A DNA stretch of 64,000 bases from positions 82,870,001 to 82,934,000 of the forward strand of contig CM043698.1 of assembly GCA_023935145.1 (NCBI GenBank), written 5' to 3'. Positions 47,107 to 59,410 of this stretch are shown one piece after another. The stretch is from Bretschneidera sinensis. Its lineage: Eukaryota; Streptophyta; Magnoliopsida; Brassicales; Akaniaceae. How positions within the stretch are numbered: the first letter of the stretch is position 1; the number at the start of each line of letters is the position of its first letter. A model generated the notes under the pieces. It saw only the letters and a list, made by a program, of their open reading frames with translations. It had not been told where the DNA came from and ran no database searches. The position numbers and the translations under genes were made by a program.

Positions 47107-47200
47107 TGTAGCGACCCATCCCGGTATCGTTACTTTTCAACCATGATCACTTGAATCTGTATTACAGCATACAAATCTCACTCTTTCCATCATATAATAC

Positions 47201-47285
47201 TGTTGGTATTTGTCTAAGGTCTAAACATGGTTAAGGTTTAAAAAAGAGATAGAAGAATTAATTTCAGTATGTTAAAGGAGTGCAC
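47201..47285 (+). repeat. Copia 5' LTR, left piece
   Basis: First 85 bp of the 5' LTR, matching 59411-59510. It stops at ...aaaggagTGCAC, where the Athila element entered. Confidence 0.92.
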
Positions 47286-47476
47286 TGATAGGTGCTTAAA
47301 TATTCATATTTAAGCCCCCTTATTTACATTTATTAGGTCCTTAGTTATGTTAATTTAGTTCATTTTACTTCATTTGTGTGTTTCACATGTGTTTTATAGG
47401 TTTTGGAAGAAAAGAAGCAGTTTTGGCACTTAAAAGAAGAAGCTTGGAAATCCTGGAGCAGTCTATGGTCAAGCTG

Positions 47477-47550
47477 CGATCGAGCGCACATTGCGATCGT
47501 GTGCACACAAGAAAGATCGAGCGCACACTGCGATCGAGCGCACATGTACG
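47477..47550. repeat. GATCGAGCGCACA minisatellite in the 5' LTR
   Basis: About four units of (tgc)gatcgagcgcaca with variants (gatcgtgtgcacac, gatcgagcgcacac). CpG-rich in an otherwise AT-rich LTR; it lies upstream of the TATA box. Confidence 0.88.
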
Positions 47551-47652
47551 AGCGTGAACAGTAAACTGCAGAACCCTATTTTGGAAATAAGAGAGTTTTT
47601 ATGGTTTAGGAAGTCTAGGGTTTCCTGCGCCTTCTAGGACTACTAAAGGCCC

Positions 47653-47660
47653 TATAAATA
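47653..47660 (+). promoter_or_regulatory. TATA box of the Athila 5' LTR
   Basis: TATAAATA in ggccctataaatacacctg; the identical box is at 53223-53230 in the 3' LTR. Typical U3 core promoter spacing upstream of a leader. Confidence 0.65.
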
Positions 47661-48592
47661 CACCTGTGAAGCACATAAAATTCACAACCTCTTAGAGATC
47701 ACTTTTATCTTTTGCTTAAGCTCGGAGTTTTAGGCTTTGGAGAGGATTGACAACCCGTCTCCCTAGTATTCTTTGGGTTTTATATTTCATGCTTAGTTTA
47801 TATATGATGTTTATTTTAGACAGCATGTGTAACTAACTTTCTTATAGGGCTCGATTGAAGCCCTAGTTATGCTTTCTCATATATTTATTCATTGATAAAT
47901 CTTTGCCAATAGCCTTTATTATGTTGCTTTACTTGATTAATGCCTGTGCTTTTTAAAATTCCTCATATGTATGTGTACGGCTAGTGTATGCATGTGGTAT
48001 GGACCTGTTAGTTAGATCAATTTGGATGACCGAGTCTTGGGTCTAACATTAGTAATGAGGGATATCTTATCCGGATACCCGGGTTAATCAACATGGGAAA
48101 CCGAGAGTAGATACCATGCCCTAGGTCTCATGTGGTTGTCGATTTCCATAGTACTTATGCTTTTTTAAGGAACAACTCAAGCAAATACCATGCTGAATCC
48201 CTTAAGGAAGAAAAGAGTTAGAGTAGATACCATGCCTAACTCGTTGCTTAGGGAGATCAATAGCTTAAGGAGTAGATACCATGCCCTTAGGTTGGCAACC
48301 AGTAGGTATACATGATAAGACTAATGCACTGATACATTATACAATTGGGAAAGTATGACTAGTGGTGGATATCAAAGCCCTATGTCTTTATTATTATCAA
48401 ATCACATTCAACAGTTATTTTATTTCTTTTTACTTTAAAGAAACTAATTCTAAAAACTGAACTTTACCAATCCCTGTGGAGATAATCTTGCTTTCGCACA
48501 CTACACTACACTGTCGACCTTGTGCACTTGCAAGTAAAACTAGTGCGATTATCTGCTTAATTATTTAGGTATATAATTGCGCAACAAGTTTT

Positions 48593-48610
48593 TGGCGCCG
48601 TTGCCGGGGA
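48593..48610 (+). other. Athila primer-binding site (tRNA-Asp type)
   Basis: TGGCGCCGTTGCCGGGGA, six bases after the LTR end, complementary to the 3' end of plant tRNA-Asp. This site is characteristic of Athila-lineage elements. Confidence 0.85.
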
Positions 48611-48903
48611 TTGCACTAAATTTCATTTTAGGATTACTTTCGTTTAGTTTAAATCAGCATTATTATTTTATTTTCTGATTATCATCTTTATTTTTATTTT
48701 TCATCAAACCCTAATTGATTTTTTTCTGTTTCAGGCACATCAAACAGAACTCTCTGTGATATTGGTGATTGATCACAACCTTCTGTGCGATCGAGCGCAA
48801 TTAGGGCAGAGAGCTACCCGAGCAGCAGAGTTACACTGCTGCACTGAAACTGTTCTACCTGATTTATGCACGGACTTTGATCCCGACATCCAAAAATTTT
48901 TCC

Positions 48904-51361
48904 CTTCGATCCTGAGCTTGAGCGGACCATCCGACAAAGGCTTAGGAACAACTTTAAGGAGAAAGAAAGATTCAAGAACGAAGCACCAATGGCGGAACAG
49001 TTAGAAATCCAGCAACCACCTGCACGAAGACCGATGAAGCAATCCTTCATCCCACAGAGCCTCAACCATCCTTCATGCATTGCATATCAACCTGAAGCAG
49101 AGGGCAACTATTACATATCCCCGCAGATACTCAATGCTTTGACTCACTTTAGGGGTACACCAGCAGAGGATCCACACTTGCACCTTTGGGAATTCTTTGA
49201 TCTCTGCAAATTCCAGCACATCCAGGGCCTAGACCAAGAAGGAATAAGTTTAATTCTATTTCCATTTTCCTTAAAAGATAATGCTAAGCTATGGTACAAT
49301 TCTTTGCCTGTAGTTTCAATCCACATTTGGGAGGAGTTGGCTAGCAAATTCCTAAGGAAGTTCTTCCCAGCCCAAAAGATGAGGCAAATGAGGAAAGAGA
49401 TCCAATCCTTCCAATAAAGGGATAGAGATTTGTTCTTTGAGGCATGGGGACACTTCAACGAGCTACTACTCAAATGCCCACACCACAACCTACCTCAAGA
49501 TGAGCTGGTACTAGCCTTTTATGAAGGTCTAAATGATATGAATAAAGGTTTTGCTGATTCTGGTTGTGGAGGTGTACTGATGGAGAAGAACAGTGAAGAA
49601 GCTATGGAGCTGTTTGAGGCATTGAGTGAGCATACCCAACAATTCTCCTCTAGAGGTAGACAAGGAGTCAAGAGCAAAGGTATATATGAGGTTACTCTGA
49701 ATGGTGGACCCTTTACCCAAATAGCTGCTTTGGAGAGGGAGATAGATATGAGGCTAGATATGATTGTAAAAGCCATATCTACTCAACACATCTCTCATCG
49801 ACCACAAGCTACACAAAGCCAGGTATGTGCTTTATGTTCTCAATTTGATCACACTACTGAGACCTGCCATTTGTATTCATCTACAGATCCCGAGTAAGCA
49901 AACTATGTGGGACCGAACAATGCATATGCAAATACATATAACCATGGATGGCGAGACCACCCCAACCTCTCATGGAGCAACAATCAAAACACCTTGAACC
50001 TTCAAGAGCAACAAAGGAACTTCCATAAAGCAACCCAGCCAGTTCCAGAACCCAAGAAGGATGATCTAGAAAGTCTTGTAAAGCAATTACCCACTCAACA
50101 GCAGCAATTAATGACAACATTGATGAGTTCATTATATCACCAAAAACAAACCACTCAAAGGCTAGAAGAACAAATCGGGCAATTGGCTAAGGAGTTAAGT
50201 GAAAGAAAGCAAGGTGAACTTCCTGCACAAACACTACCAAATCCAAGAGGACATCAGCAGCTGAACACCGTTACAACTCTCCGAAATGGTAAGATCATAG
50301 GAGTTAATGAGTCAACTCAAGCATCTCAAGCTAAGCCATCCACATCCAAGGTAAGTGAAGTAGAGAAGTGGAATGCACCACCCTTCCCTCAAAGATTAGT
50401 AACGCCAAAGAAAGATAAATTTCATGATATTTTTGAAACTTTGAGAAAAGTAGAAATTAACATTCCCTTATTAGATGCAATTAAACAAATTCTTGCTTAT
50501 GCTAAATTTTTAAAAGATTGTTGCACTAATAAAAGAAAGTTTCAAGAACATGAAACAGTGGCTCTAACTGAAGAGATAAGTGCGGTATTATTAAGAAAAC
50601 TACCACCAAAACTAAAAGATCCGGGTAGTTTTACTATTCCCTGTAGGATAGGTGATCAGTTGTTTGAGCGAGCATTACTAGATTTATGAGCAAGTGTCAA
50701 TTTGCTACCATACACAGTAGTTGAAAAACTAGGTTTGGGGGAGATTCAACCAACCTCCATCACTTTGCAATTGGCAGATAGAAGCATCAAAAGGCCTAGA
50801 AGTATACTTGAAGATGTCCTGGTCAAGGTAGGTGAGTTTATTTTGCCTGCTGACTTCATTGTATTAGATATGGAAGAATGCCCGATGCCATTACCCCTAC
50901 CCATCATCTTAGGAAGACCTTTTATGAGAACTGCTGATACAATAATTAATGTGAAAAAGGATATTATAAGTATGACGGTAAATGGAGAGACAATAGAATT
51001 TAAGATATTTGATGCAATGAAATTACCCCAAGATGATAATGATGATGAATGTTTTAATGAATGTATGATGCAAAGTGCTGTCAAGTAAGTTTTTCAGGTC
51101 CATCACACTGATCCATTGGAGGCCACCCTCACCCATAGCTTCAAAAGATCGGATATTGAGCCTGCATCAGAAACTGTCCCTGATGACATCTTGGAAGCTA
51201 TGGACCTCCCTAAAGTCTATCCTATGCATCCAAGACCAGGTGATAAGAAGAAATCACATTTGAAGACACTGAAAGGATTGAGTCATGATGAATGTGCAAC
51301 ACCACCAAGAGCACTTGAGCCACATGAAGTGAACTTTAAGTACTCCCTGCCAAAAGACTAA
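48904..51361 (+). pseudogene. Athila gag-protease reading frame with four in-frame stops
   Basis: One frame runs from about 48904 (FDPELERTIRQRLRNNF) to 51361 without a frameshift but with stops at 49415 (TAA), 49895 (TAA), 50687 (TGA) and 51086 (TAA). Domains: Retrotrans_gag capsid (ISPQILNALTHFRGTPAEDP, LFPFSLKDNAKLWYNSLP), a CX2CX4HX4C zinc knuckle at about 49837-49878 (CALCSQFDHTTETC), a Gln-rich linker (49990-50200), and an aspartic protease (50640-50935: RIGDQLFERALLD...ASVNLLPYTVVEKLGLGE; flap side PIILGRPFM). The TGA sits in the catalytic triad region directly after the DL pair. Gag assembles particles and protease matures it. A frameshift near 48895 separates the frame from any upstream start. 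Nonsense changes alone, with no indels, suggest fairly recent decay or mobilisation in trans. Confidence 0.9.
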
Positions 51362-52780
51362 AGTGAGAGAATACCACGTCTAGCTGAAGATGTTAAACTT
51401 AGCGCTCATGGGAGGCACCCCAAAGCATATCATTTTTCTTAGTTTATTTCATTTTATTATTCGTATTTCCTAGTTTATTTTTTTATTTGTTTATTATTAC
51501 TTGTTTTCCATTTTATGTTTGTTTTTCTTTCTTTTTCAAGGACAGCGTGAGTGCATCCAGTTGAAGTTTGGGGGCGTGCTACGAGCTATGCCAGCCATCA
51601 GTTCTCCATCTCCCAGGTCAGCTCCTTCCATGCTATTCACACATTGGGGACAATGTGCAATTTAAGTTTGGGGGTATGGGGACACAGTCACACACTCACT
51701 ATGTCCCACATTTTTCTGTTTTGTTGCTAATTTCATAGATAAATGCATGTTCATTATATCCAATAAACTTTTTTTTGTGATCTAAACAAAACTTTATGAT
51801 TCGACTTCATCAGCGAGCTTAACACTTTGAACATATAGGCCAATAATCAAGTTTTGAGCCTAAATCACCGTCTTTTTGACATTTAAGGATTCACAAGTTT
51901 GACCTAAACTATCACAAGCACACTAGCACATAACTATATGGGGTATGACATGTTATTTGGATTTGTATGTTTCTTTTCCTTAACTGTGAACTATATGACT
52001 TATTAGATTGACATTTTGGCATATAAAAATAGAAAAGATTGATTAGTGCTCAAAAGAAGAAATAAATGCTCCTAATGATCAATAAAACTTGTTTTCTGCT
52101 AAGTAACTGGCCCTCTTGCCTCAGTAAGCGTTGAGTGTCATGTCAAAAGGTGGAAAATCTTAAATGATCGTTAAAAAGAACTTTTCGCTGAGTAACTGGC
52201 CCTCTTGCCTCAGTAAGCATTGAATGTCACATCAAAAGGTGGAAAATTCTGATTGGTAGCACTAAGGCCAGTTAGTTTCGTAGCCTTTTTGACTCGAGCT
52301 AGTAAGTCTTTAGGGGTATATTTACACCTAATGCCCTAAAAACATCTGGTTTGGGAGTCATTGGCTAAACGCTCATTACATGAGTAAAAAAGAAAGCTTA
52401 AGGAAACTAACTTGGCAAAAATCTCACAAATAAAAGAAAAGAAGAAAATCTATGCCATCTTTGTTGACTCTAATAGGAAGTTTGGTGAATCTTGAGTCAT
52501 CGAAACACTACACATTTGAATTACTTGGAAACCCAATCTTTTATGTGCTAGTTCACCACACACCAAAGTCGAACTTGTGATGTCTTAAATTGCCTCATGA
52601 AAGTGATTTGTGTTCAAAGCTATTATTCATTGCAAAAATATGTTTGCATCTATTAAGCTTGCTCATGAATGCGCATCATAGTTTTGTAAGATCTAAACTT
52701 TTGTTGGACACCATGACTATTTGATTTATCTATTTTTTCGTTTTAGTTCTTAATTTTGTATTGCTAAGGGACTAGCAATA
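51362..52780 (+). other. Non-coding 3' region of the Athila element
   Basis: No reverse transcriptase, integrase or envelope-like frame was found. It contains the Athila-typical cacattggggacaatgtgc (51640-51658) and two internal polypurine-like words (aagtttgggggcg at 51566, taagtttgggggtat at 51664). It also has a duplicated 60-70 bp piece, tgctgagtaactggccctcttgcctcagtaagc, at about 52100 and 52187. Confidence 0.75.
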
Positions 52781-52782
52781 TG

Positions 52783-52796
52783 TAAGTTTGGGGGTG
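52783..52796 (+). other. Polypurine tract of the Athila element
   Basis: taagtttgggggtg immediately before the 3' LTR; primes plus-strand DNA synthesis. Confidence 0.8.
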
Positions 52797-54156
52797 TGAT
52801 AGGTGCTTAAATATTCATATTTAAACCCCCTTATTTACATTTATTAGGTCCTTAGTTATGTTAATTTAGTTCATTTTACTTCATTTGTGTGTTTCACATG
52901 TGTTTTATAGGTCTTGGAAGAAAAGAAGCAGTTTTGGCACTTAAATAAAGAAGCTTGGAAATCCTGGAGCAGTCTCTAGTTAAGCTGTGATCAATCGCAC
53001 CATGCAATGCGATCGAGCGCACATTGCGATCATGCGCACACAAGAAAGATCGAGCGCACACTGCGATCGAGCGCACACTGCGATCAAGGGCAAGACGTGT
53101 GCGATCGAGCGCACATGTACGGGCGTGAACAGTAAAATGCAGAACCCTATTTTGGAAATAAGAGAGTTTTTACGGTTTAGGAAGTCTAGGGTTTCCTTCA
53201 CCTTCTAGGACTACTAAAGCCCTATAAATACACCTGTAAAGCACACACAATTCACAACGTCTTAGAGATCACTTTTATCTTTTGCTTAAGCTCGGAGTTT
53301 TAGGCTTTGGAGAGGATTGACAACCCGTCTCCCTAGTATTCTTTGGGTTTTATATTTCATGCTTAGTTTATATATGATGTTTATTTTAGACAGCATGTGT
53401 AACTAACTTTCTTATAGGGCTCGATTGAAGCCCTAGTTATGCTTTCTCATATATTTATTCATTGATAAATCTTTGCCAATAGCCTTTATTATAATGCTTT
53501 ACTTGATTAATGCCTGTGCTTATTTAAATTCCTCATATGTATGTGCATGGCTAGTGTATGCATGTGGTATGGACCTGTTAGTTAGATCAATTTGGATGAC
53601 TGAGTCTTGGGTCTAACATTAGTAATGAGGGATATCGTATCCGGATACCCGAGTTAATCAACATGGGAAACCGAGAGTAGATACCATGCCCTAGGTCTCA
53701 TGTGGTTGTCGATTTCTATAGTACTTATGCTTTCTTAAGGAATAAGTCAAGCAGATACAATGCTGAATCCCTTAAGGAAGAAAAGAGTTAGAGTAGATAC
53801 CATGCCTAACTAGTTGCTTAGGGAGATCAATAGCTTAAGGGGTAGATACCATGCCCTTAGGTTGGCAACCAGTAGGTATACATGATAAGGCTAGTGCACT
53901 GATACATTATACAATTGGGAAAGTATGACTAGTGGTGGATATCAAAGCCCTATGTCTTTATTATTAACAAATCACATTCAACAGTTATTTTATTTCTTTT
54001 TACTTTAAAGAAACTAATTCTAAAAACTGAACTTTACCAATCCCTGTGGAGATGATCTTGCTTTCGCACACTAGACTACACTGTCGACCTTGTGCACTTG
54101 CAAGTAAAACTAGTGCGATTATCTGCTTAATTATTTAGGTATATAATCGCGCAATA
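52797..54156 (+). repeat. Athila 3' LTR (1360 bp)
   Basis: Matches the 5' LTR over its full length. The GATCGAGCGCAC array (53008-53117) is longer, with about six units including a variant gatcaagggcaagacg. A TATA box is at 53223. The last base pair reads TA instead of CA. Confidence 0.93.
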
Positions 54157-55052
54157 TGCACACAAGTGTGCGCCTCACTTTGGGTGTGTGCACACCTCTC
54201 CTTTCAGCAAGACAAAAAAGTGCGCACAGCTTTGAAGGGTCCAGCATCAGAGTGCACTGCAGCCCTGCTCCTCCCAAGCTGCAGTGCTCAGAATGTGAAA
54301 GATAGAGGAAGGCCAAGGCCGCGGTGCCCGCTCCCAAAGGCCACGGTGCCCAGAACCTTGCTAAAGAGGTGCTTTACCTTGAGCCGCGGCGCCCCCTGTT
54401 TCAGGCCGCACCTTCAAGGCACACTGAAGCACACATGATTCAGCCTTTCAAGTGGTTCGTGAGGGATGTTCAAAATGCACAGCTTAACTTAGGATTGATC
54501 AAAGGCCATGGTTAATTGGTCATCAAGATCTATGGGTGGAGAATGACACTCAAGATTGGACAAGAAGTTAGTGCACTATATAAAGGGTCACCTAGCTTCA
54601 TTCTCAACAGCAATTGTGACAAAGCAGTACAAGAGATTAATGTGATCATTATACAAGAGATACAAGAGAGAATTGTGTGAGTGCAAAGACACAAAACACA
54701 AGAGAGACTCATTGTAGTGAGGCTGGTTGTAAAAAGAGAGTAGCATAGATTTGATAGAGAGCATTGTAATAAGTTCTAATCATCTTCTTTCTTCTCTTCT
54801 TGGTTTCTTCACGAACTTGAGCTTCTTGGAGAGGGGTTGTTGTGATTGTAAAAGAACCATTGATTTAGTGCAGAGAGTTCAGAGGAACTCACGGGGACGT
54901 AGGCTATTGCCGGACCTCGATAACAAATCGCTTGTCTTCTTCCTTTCTTTGACTTTTGTTCCTGTTTTCGATTCCTAATCTTTACAAGTCATTCTAGACT
55001 TGGGTGTTTGGAAGATTACCACCTGGGCATTTTGTCAAGGCGATTTCCAACA
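54157..55052 (+). repeat. Copia 5' LTR, right piece
   Basis: Continues from the duplicated TGCAC and matches 59506-60400. It has TATATAAA at 54577-54584 (59923-59930 in the 3' LTR). A GC-rich block at 54240-54420 is conserved in both LTRs; the open frames in it are not genes. Confidence 0.92.
54577..54584 (+). promoter_or_regulatory. TATA box of the copia 5' LTR
   Basis: TATATAAA in gtgcactatataaagggtc, followed by a leader rich in caagagatacaagag repeats. The Athila insertion lies about 420 bp upstream and separates this core promoter from the first 85 bp of the LTR. Confidence 0.6.
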
Positions 55053-55053
55053 G

Positions 55054-55065
55054 TGGTATCAGAGG
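55054..55065 (+). other. Copia primer-binding site (tRNA-Met)
   Basis: tggtatcagagg starts two bases after the LTR CA, matching the initiator tRNA-Met complement at 11 of 12 positions. A second partial copy (acagtggtatcagtgc) follows about 30 bp downstream at 55083-55098. Confidence 0.85.
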
Positions 55066-55322
55066 TAGAAGAGATACCACAACAGTGGTATCAGTGCTTT
55101 GGTTAGAGGGTGTCGGAGTAAGAACAAGAAGGTGACAAAGTCAAGACTCCAAGAATAAAATATCGACTTCTTGGGTGATTCAAGAACAGAGTAAAGATCA
55201 AGATCAGATCGTGTACTTGAGAGTGATTCAAGAACGGTGTTAAGATCCATCTTCGATCGTGTTCTTGAGGTTGAAGAAAGCATTTGTGGGTATTGCATAA
55301 ATCTAGGATTTTCTCCGCAAAG

Positions 55323-58300
55323 ATGGCTTTAAATTTCGTTGTTGAGAAGTTTGATGGAAAGGGAGATTTTACCCTTTGGAAGCGGAAGATCAAGGCGGTT
55401 CTTATGCAACAGAAAGTGGACTTGGCTATTGGAGAATATGATGCTTTTCCAGCAAGTATCACGGAGGACCAGCGGGTTGGGATGAAGAAGATGGCATACA
55501 ACACTATCTTCTTGCACATGTCGGATAGTGTCACAAGGGAATGCGGAGACTCGGAAGATCCTGCTGTCATATGGAAGAAACTAGATGAGTTGTTTCTTAC
55601 CAAAACTCTCCCTAATAAAATTTATCTTCTTAAAAGAATCTTTGTTTTTAAAATGGATCCTAATAAGGAGTTGCAAGATAATCTTGATGTCTTTAATAAA
55701 CTAGTTCAAGATTTGGCTAGTTGTATTAAATTCCCGGATGAATAATTGGCTGTTATTTTGTTAAATTCTCTTCCTGATTGTTTTGATAATTTAATTAATG
55801 CTATTGAGTATGGAAGAGATACTTTAACCAAGGAGATTGTAATCAATGCCATAAGGGCTCATGATTTCAAAGCCAAGAGTAGGGAGGCAACAAGTGGGGA
55901 AGGGCTGTTCGTAAGAGGAAGGCCAGCAACTCAGAATGACAGTAGCATTCATGGCAACTACCAGGAGAAATCAGGAGGTAGAGCGCAGAGCCATGGAAGA
56001 TCTCATTCCAAGACAAGACTTGGAGGGAAGAGGTGCTTCTACTGCAACAAGGAGGGTCATTTCAAGAAAGATTGCAAGAAGAAGATGTGGGATGAGAGAA
56101 GAAGCATTACCAACAACGGAGAGGCTTTGGTTGCCAAAGGAGAACAGCAAGATGATGTTCTTGTTATGTGCTCAAATGTGAGCAGGAGGCAAGGCAGTGA
56201 TAAGTGGATTCTGGATTTCGGGTGCACTTATCACATGTGCCCTTACAAGGAATGGTTCAAGAATTTCAAGGAGATCAATGATAGAAGGGTCTTATTTGGT
56301 AATGATAATTCTTGCCAAGTGAGGGGGATTGGAGACATCTAGTTGAGGATGTTTAATGGAGACACAAGACTACTGTGAAATGTGAGGAATCTTTTAGATT
56401 TGAAGAGGAATTTGATCTCATTAGGGAAACTGGACTCCATAGCCTACACATGCAAAGTAGAGGGAGGAAAGATCAAGGTGGCCAAGGGATCTTTGGTAGT
56501 GATCGAAGCAGCAATAAAAGATGGACTCTATGAGATAATTGGAGAGACAGAAATCAAGCATCAAGCAGCAAGCTTGATGGCTGAGATGGATAGGGCAGCC
56601 CTTTGGCACACTCACTTGGGACACATGAGCGAAAAGGGCCTACAAGTTCTAAGCAAGGATGGCCTACTTGGTGGAGACAAAGTAGAGAAACTTTATTTCT
56701 GCGAGTGTTAGGTCCTTGGGAAGCAACATCCGGTCAGCTTCAACACCGGAGTGCACAAGTCTAAGGGGATTCTTGACTACATTCATTCGGACCTTTGGGG
56801 ACCAGCAAGGACACCAACACAGGGAGGCACCTTTTAATTTCTGTCTTTAATTGATGATTATTCAAGAAAAAGTGTGGGTTTATTTGCTTAGAAATAAATC
56901 AGATGCATTGAATAAATTTGTTGTGGAAAAAGTTGATGGAGACTCAAACGGGTAGGGTAGTTAAGGCTTTACGAACCGATAATGGTTAAGAATTTTGTAA
57001 TAAGAATTTTGATAAATTCTGTGAATTAAATGGCATTCTAAGGCATAGAACGGTTGTAAAAACACCTCAGCAAAATGGAGTTGCTGAGAGGATGAATAGA
57101 AACCTTATGGAAAAAGTTAGGTGCATGTTAATAGGATCCGGTTTACCAATATTTTGGGGGGAAACTGTGTCTACTACTACATACTTGGTTAATAGATCAC
57201 CCTCTAGAGCTTTAGAGTTCAAGACTCCCATGGAGATGTGGAGTGGGAAACCCCCTGAGTTGAGCAACCTTAGGACTTTTGGGTGTGCTGCATTTGCACA
57301 TCAAAAGGATGATAAACTTAACCCAAAGTCTAGAAAATGTGTGTTTCTAGGGTATGGTGATGAGGTTAAGGGATATAGGTTATGGTCCTTAGAACCAAAA
57401 GGAATGAAACTCATTATAAGTAGGGATGTTATTTTTAATGAATTGTTATTTCCCTACTTAGAGAAAACTAACCCTGCAGGGGCTAGTGAGCAAACCAGTC
57501 CGGAATTTGTGGAGCCTCGCATCAAGGAGAATTTGGTTAAGGTAGAGCAAGGAAGGCAAGAGGGTTCGGACTAGGTAGAGCCCATTGATGAAGGCCATGC
57601 TCAGGGCACTCAAGAGGAGGCTGAACTGGAAGAGGTTGATGCAGCAAGTCAGAATGACTACCAGCTCACAAGGGACCGAGAAAGGAGGGTGGTAAGACCA
57701 CCTTTGAGATATAGGTTTACGGATGTTAATGTAGTAGCTCCTTGGACAGAAGGAGAGATAAGTGAACCATAAACTTACATGGAAACCATGGAGTGTAAGG
57801 ATTCGTCAAAGTGGCAGCTAGCTATGGAGGAAGAAATGGATTCTTTGAGGAAGAACAACTCTTAGGAATTGGTGCCCAAACCAAAAAAACAGAGAGTTGT
57901 GGGTTGTAGATGGATCTACAAGATCAAAGAAGGGAATACTCTAGGAGATGAAGTCTAGTATAAAGCTAGGCTGGTGGCGAAGGGGTTCACACAAAAGGAA
58001 GGCATAGATTTCACTGAAATCTTCTCACCGATTGTGAAGTACAAGACGATATGGATAGTATTGGCAATGGTGGTCCAATTTGATTGGGAAATCGAGCAAA
58101 GATGTGAAGATAGCGTTCTTACATGGAGGGCTTGATAAGACCATCTACATGAGGCAACCCGAAGGCTATGAGGAAGGAAGGTAGGGAGAGTTGGTGTGCA
58201 AATTGAAAAAATCTCTTATGGCCTGAAGTATTCACCTCGGTAATGGAATAAGAGGTTTGATTCCTTTGTAATCAGCTTAGGTTTCATGAGGAGCTACTAT

Positions 58301-59329
58301 GATTCATGCTTGTACTAAAAGGGGTAGAAGGTTGAGGAAGTGGTGATCATCCTGATCTATGTTGATGATATGTTGCTGGTTGTGAGCAACATGGAGAGGA
58401 TAAAAGAGTTGAAGTCTCAACTCAGTGAGGAGTTTGAAATGAAGGATCTTGGCCATGCAAAGAAGATCCTTGGGATGTGTATCATCCGAGAAAGGGAGAG
58501 AAACAGATTGAAGATCTCTCAAACTTCCTACATAGAGAAGATGATATCTAAGTTCTCTATGGAAGATAGCAAACCAGTGAAGGTTCTCCTTGCTGGTCAT
58601 TTCAAGTTCTCCAGCGATCAATGTACGATATCAGAGGCGGAGAAGAAGGAAATGGAAAAAACCTCTTCCTCTAGTGCTGTTGGTTCTGTTATGTTCACCA
58701 TGGTAAGCACTAGACCAGATATTGCTCATGCAATAAGTGTTCTCAACAGATTTATGAGTAATCCCGGAAAGAAGCATTAGCTTGAGATGAAGTGGTTGCT
58801 GAGGTACTTGAAGGGAAGCCTAGATGTGGGGTTGATTTATAAGAAAAGGGGTAAGTCCATCTGTCTTGAAGGTTATGCGGATTCGAATTATAGAGCAGAT
58901 CAAGATAAAAGAAGATCGATTACCTCCTACTTTTTCAACTTAAACGGATGTTGTGTAAGTTGAAAGGCTCAGCTGCAGCCGGTGGTAGCACTCTCAACAA
59001 CTGAGGCTGAGTACATAACAGCTACGGAAGCCATTAAGGAGGCTATGTGATGCAAAGGGTTGTTGGAAGAGTTGAAGGTCCTGGAAGAGCAGGTAGTGGT
59101 GTATTCGGATAGTCAAAGTGCATTGCACTTATGTAAAAATTTGGTGTTCCATCAGAGGACAAAGCACATGGATGTTCGGTATCATTTCATTCGAGAAAAT
59201 GTTACGAAAGGATGCATTCATGTGGACAAGGTAGTCATGGAAGAAAATCCTGTGGATTTAAGTACCAATTTTCTACCTCTAAGTAAGTTGAATCATTGCC
59301 TTGGACTACTTAGGATTGGAGTCGGTTGA
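55323..59329 (+). pseudogene. Copia gag-pol polyprotein, decayed
   Basis: Starts ATG at 55323 (MALNFVVEKFDGKGDFTLWK). Gag runs to about 56080 with the UBN2-type core (TKTLPNKIYLLKRIF, LLNSLPDCFDNLINAI) and a zinc knuckle CFYCNKEGHFKKDC (56035-56076). Protease at 56204 reads WILDFGCTYHM: the aspartate is kept but the following serine is phenylalanine. Integrase (56750-57570) retains its three acidic residues in HSDLWGP, RTDNG and GVAERMNR. Reverse transcriptase (57780-58780) has YVDD at 58358-58369. RNase H (58860-59329) has GYADS, TTEAEY, YSDSQSA and RTKHMDVRYHFIREN. Stops occur at 55743, 56340, 56709, 57572 and in several later places, plus a frameshift at about 56870. Non-functional. Confidence 0.95.
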
Positions 59330-59410
59330 TATGATGACTCAAGATGAGTTTGGATCTTGAAGTTCTCAGCACAATGGTTCAGGTTTAAACACTTAGACAA
59401 AGGTAGAGAT

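Larger units (their letters stand above)
47286..48586 (+). repeat. Athila 5' LTR (1301 bp)
   Basis: Near-identical to 52797-54156. It includes a GCGATCGAGCGCACA array (47477-47550), a TATA box at 47653, and four agtagataccatgcc words at about 48106-48285. The length difference from the 3' LTR (1360 bp) lies mainly in the GATCGAGCGCAC array. Confidence 0.93.
47286..54156 (+). mobile_element. Athila-type (Ty3/gypsy) element with gag-protease only, nested in the copia LTR
   Basis: LTRs start TGATAGGTGCTTAAATATTC at 47286 and 52797, and end gcgcaacA (48586) and gcgcaatA (54156). The target duplication TGCAC is perfect (47281-47285 and 54157-54161). The undisrupted site is visible in the copia 3' LTR (ggagtgtacacaag, 59498-59511). 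The primer site is tRNA-Asp type. A single gag-protease frame is present. Reverse transcriptase, RNase H and integrase are absent: 1.4 kb of non-coding DNA follows protease. It is therefore a non-autonomous derivative with good ends (of the gag-retaining type). Confidence 0.93.

Noticed and set aside
54166..54438. GC-rich open frames in the copia LTRs (also 59485-59861)
   Set aside because: They lie wholly within the LTR U3 region, overlap in three frames, and are explained by the GC-rich LTR block.
55236..55298. Frame upstream of the copia ATG (WVLHKSRIFSAK)
   Set aside because: It is leader sequence; the gag-typical start is the ATG at 55323.
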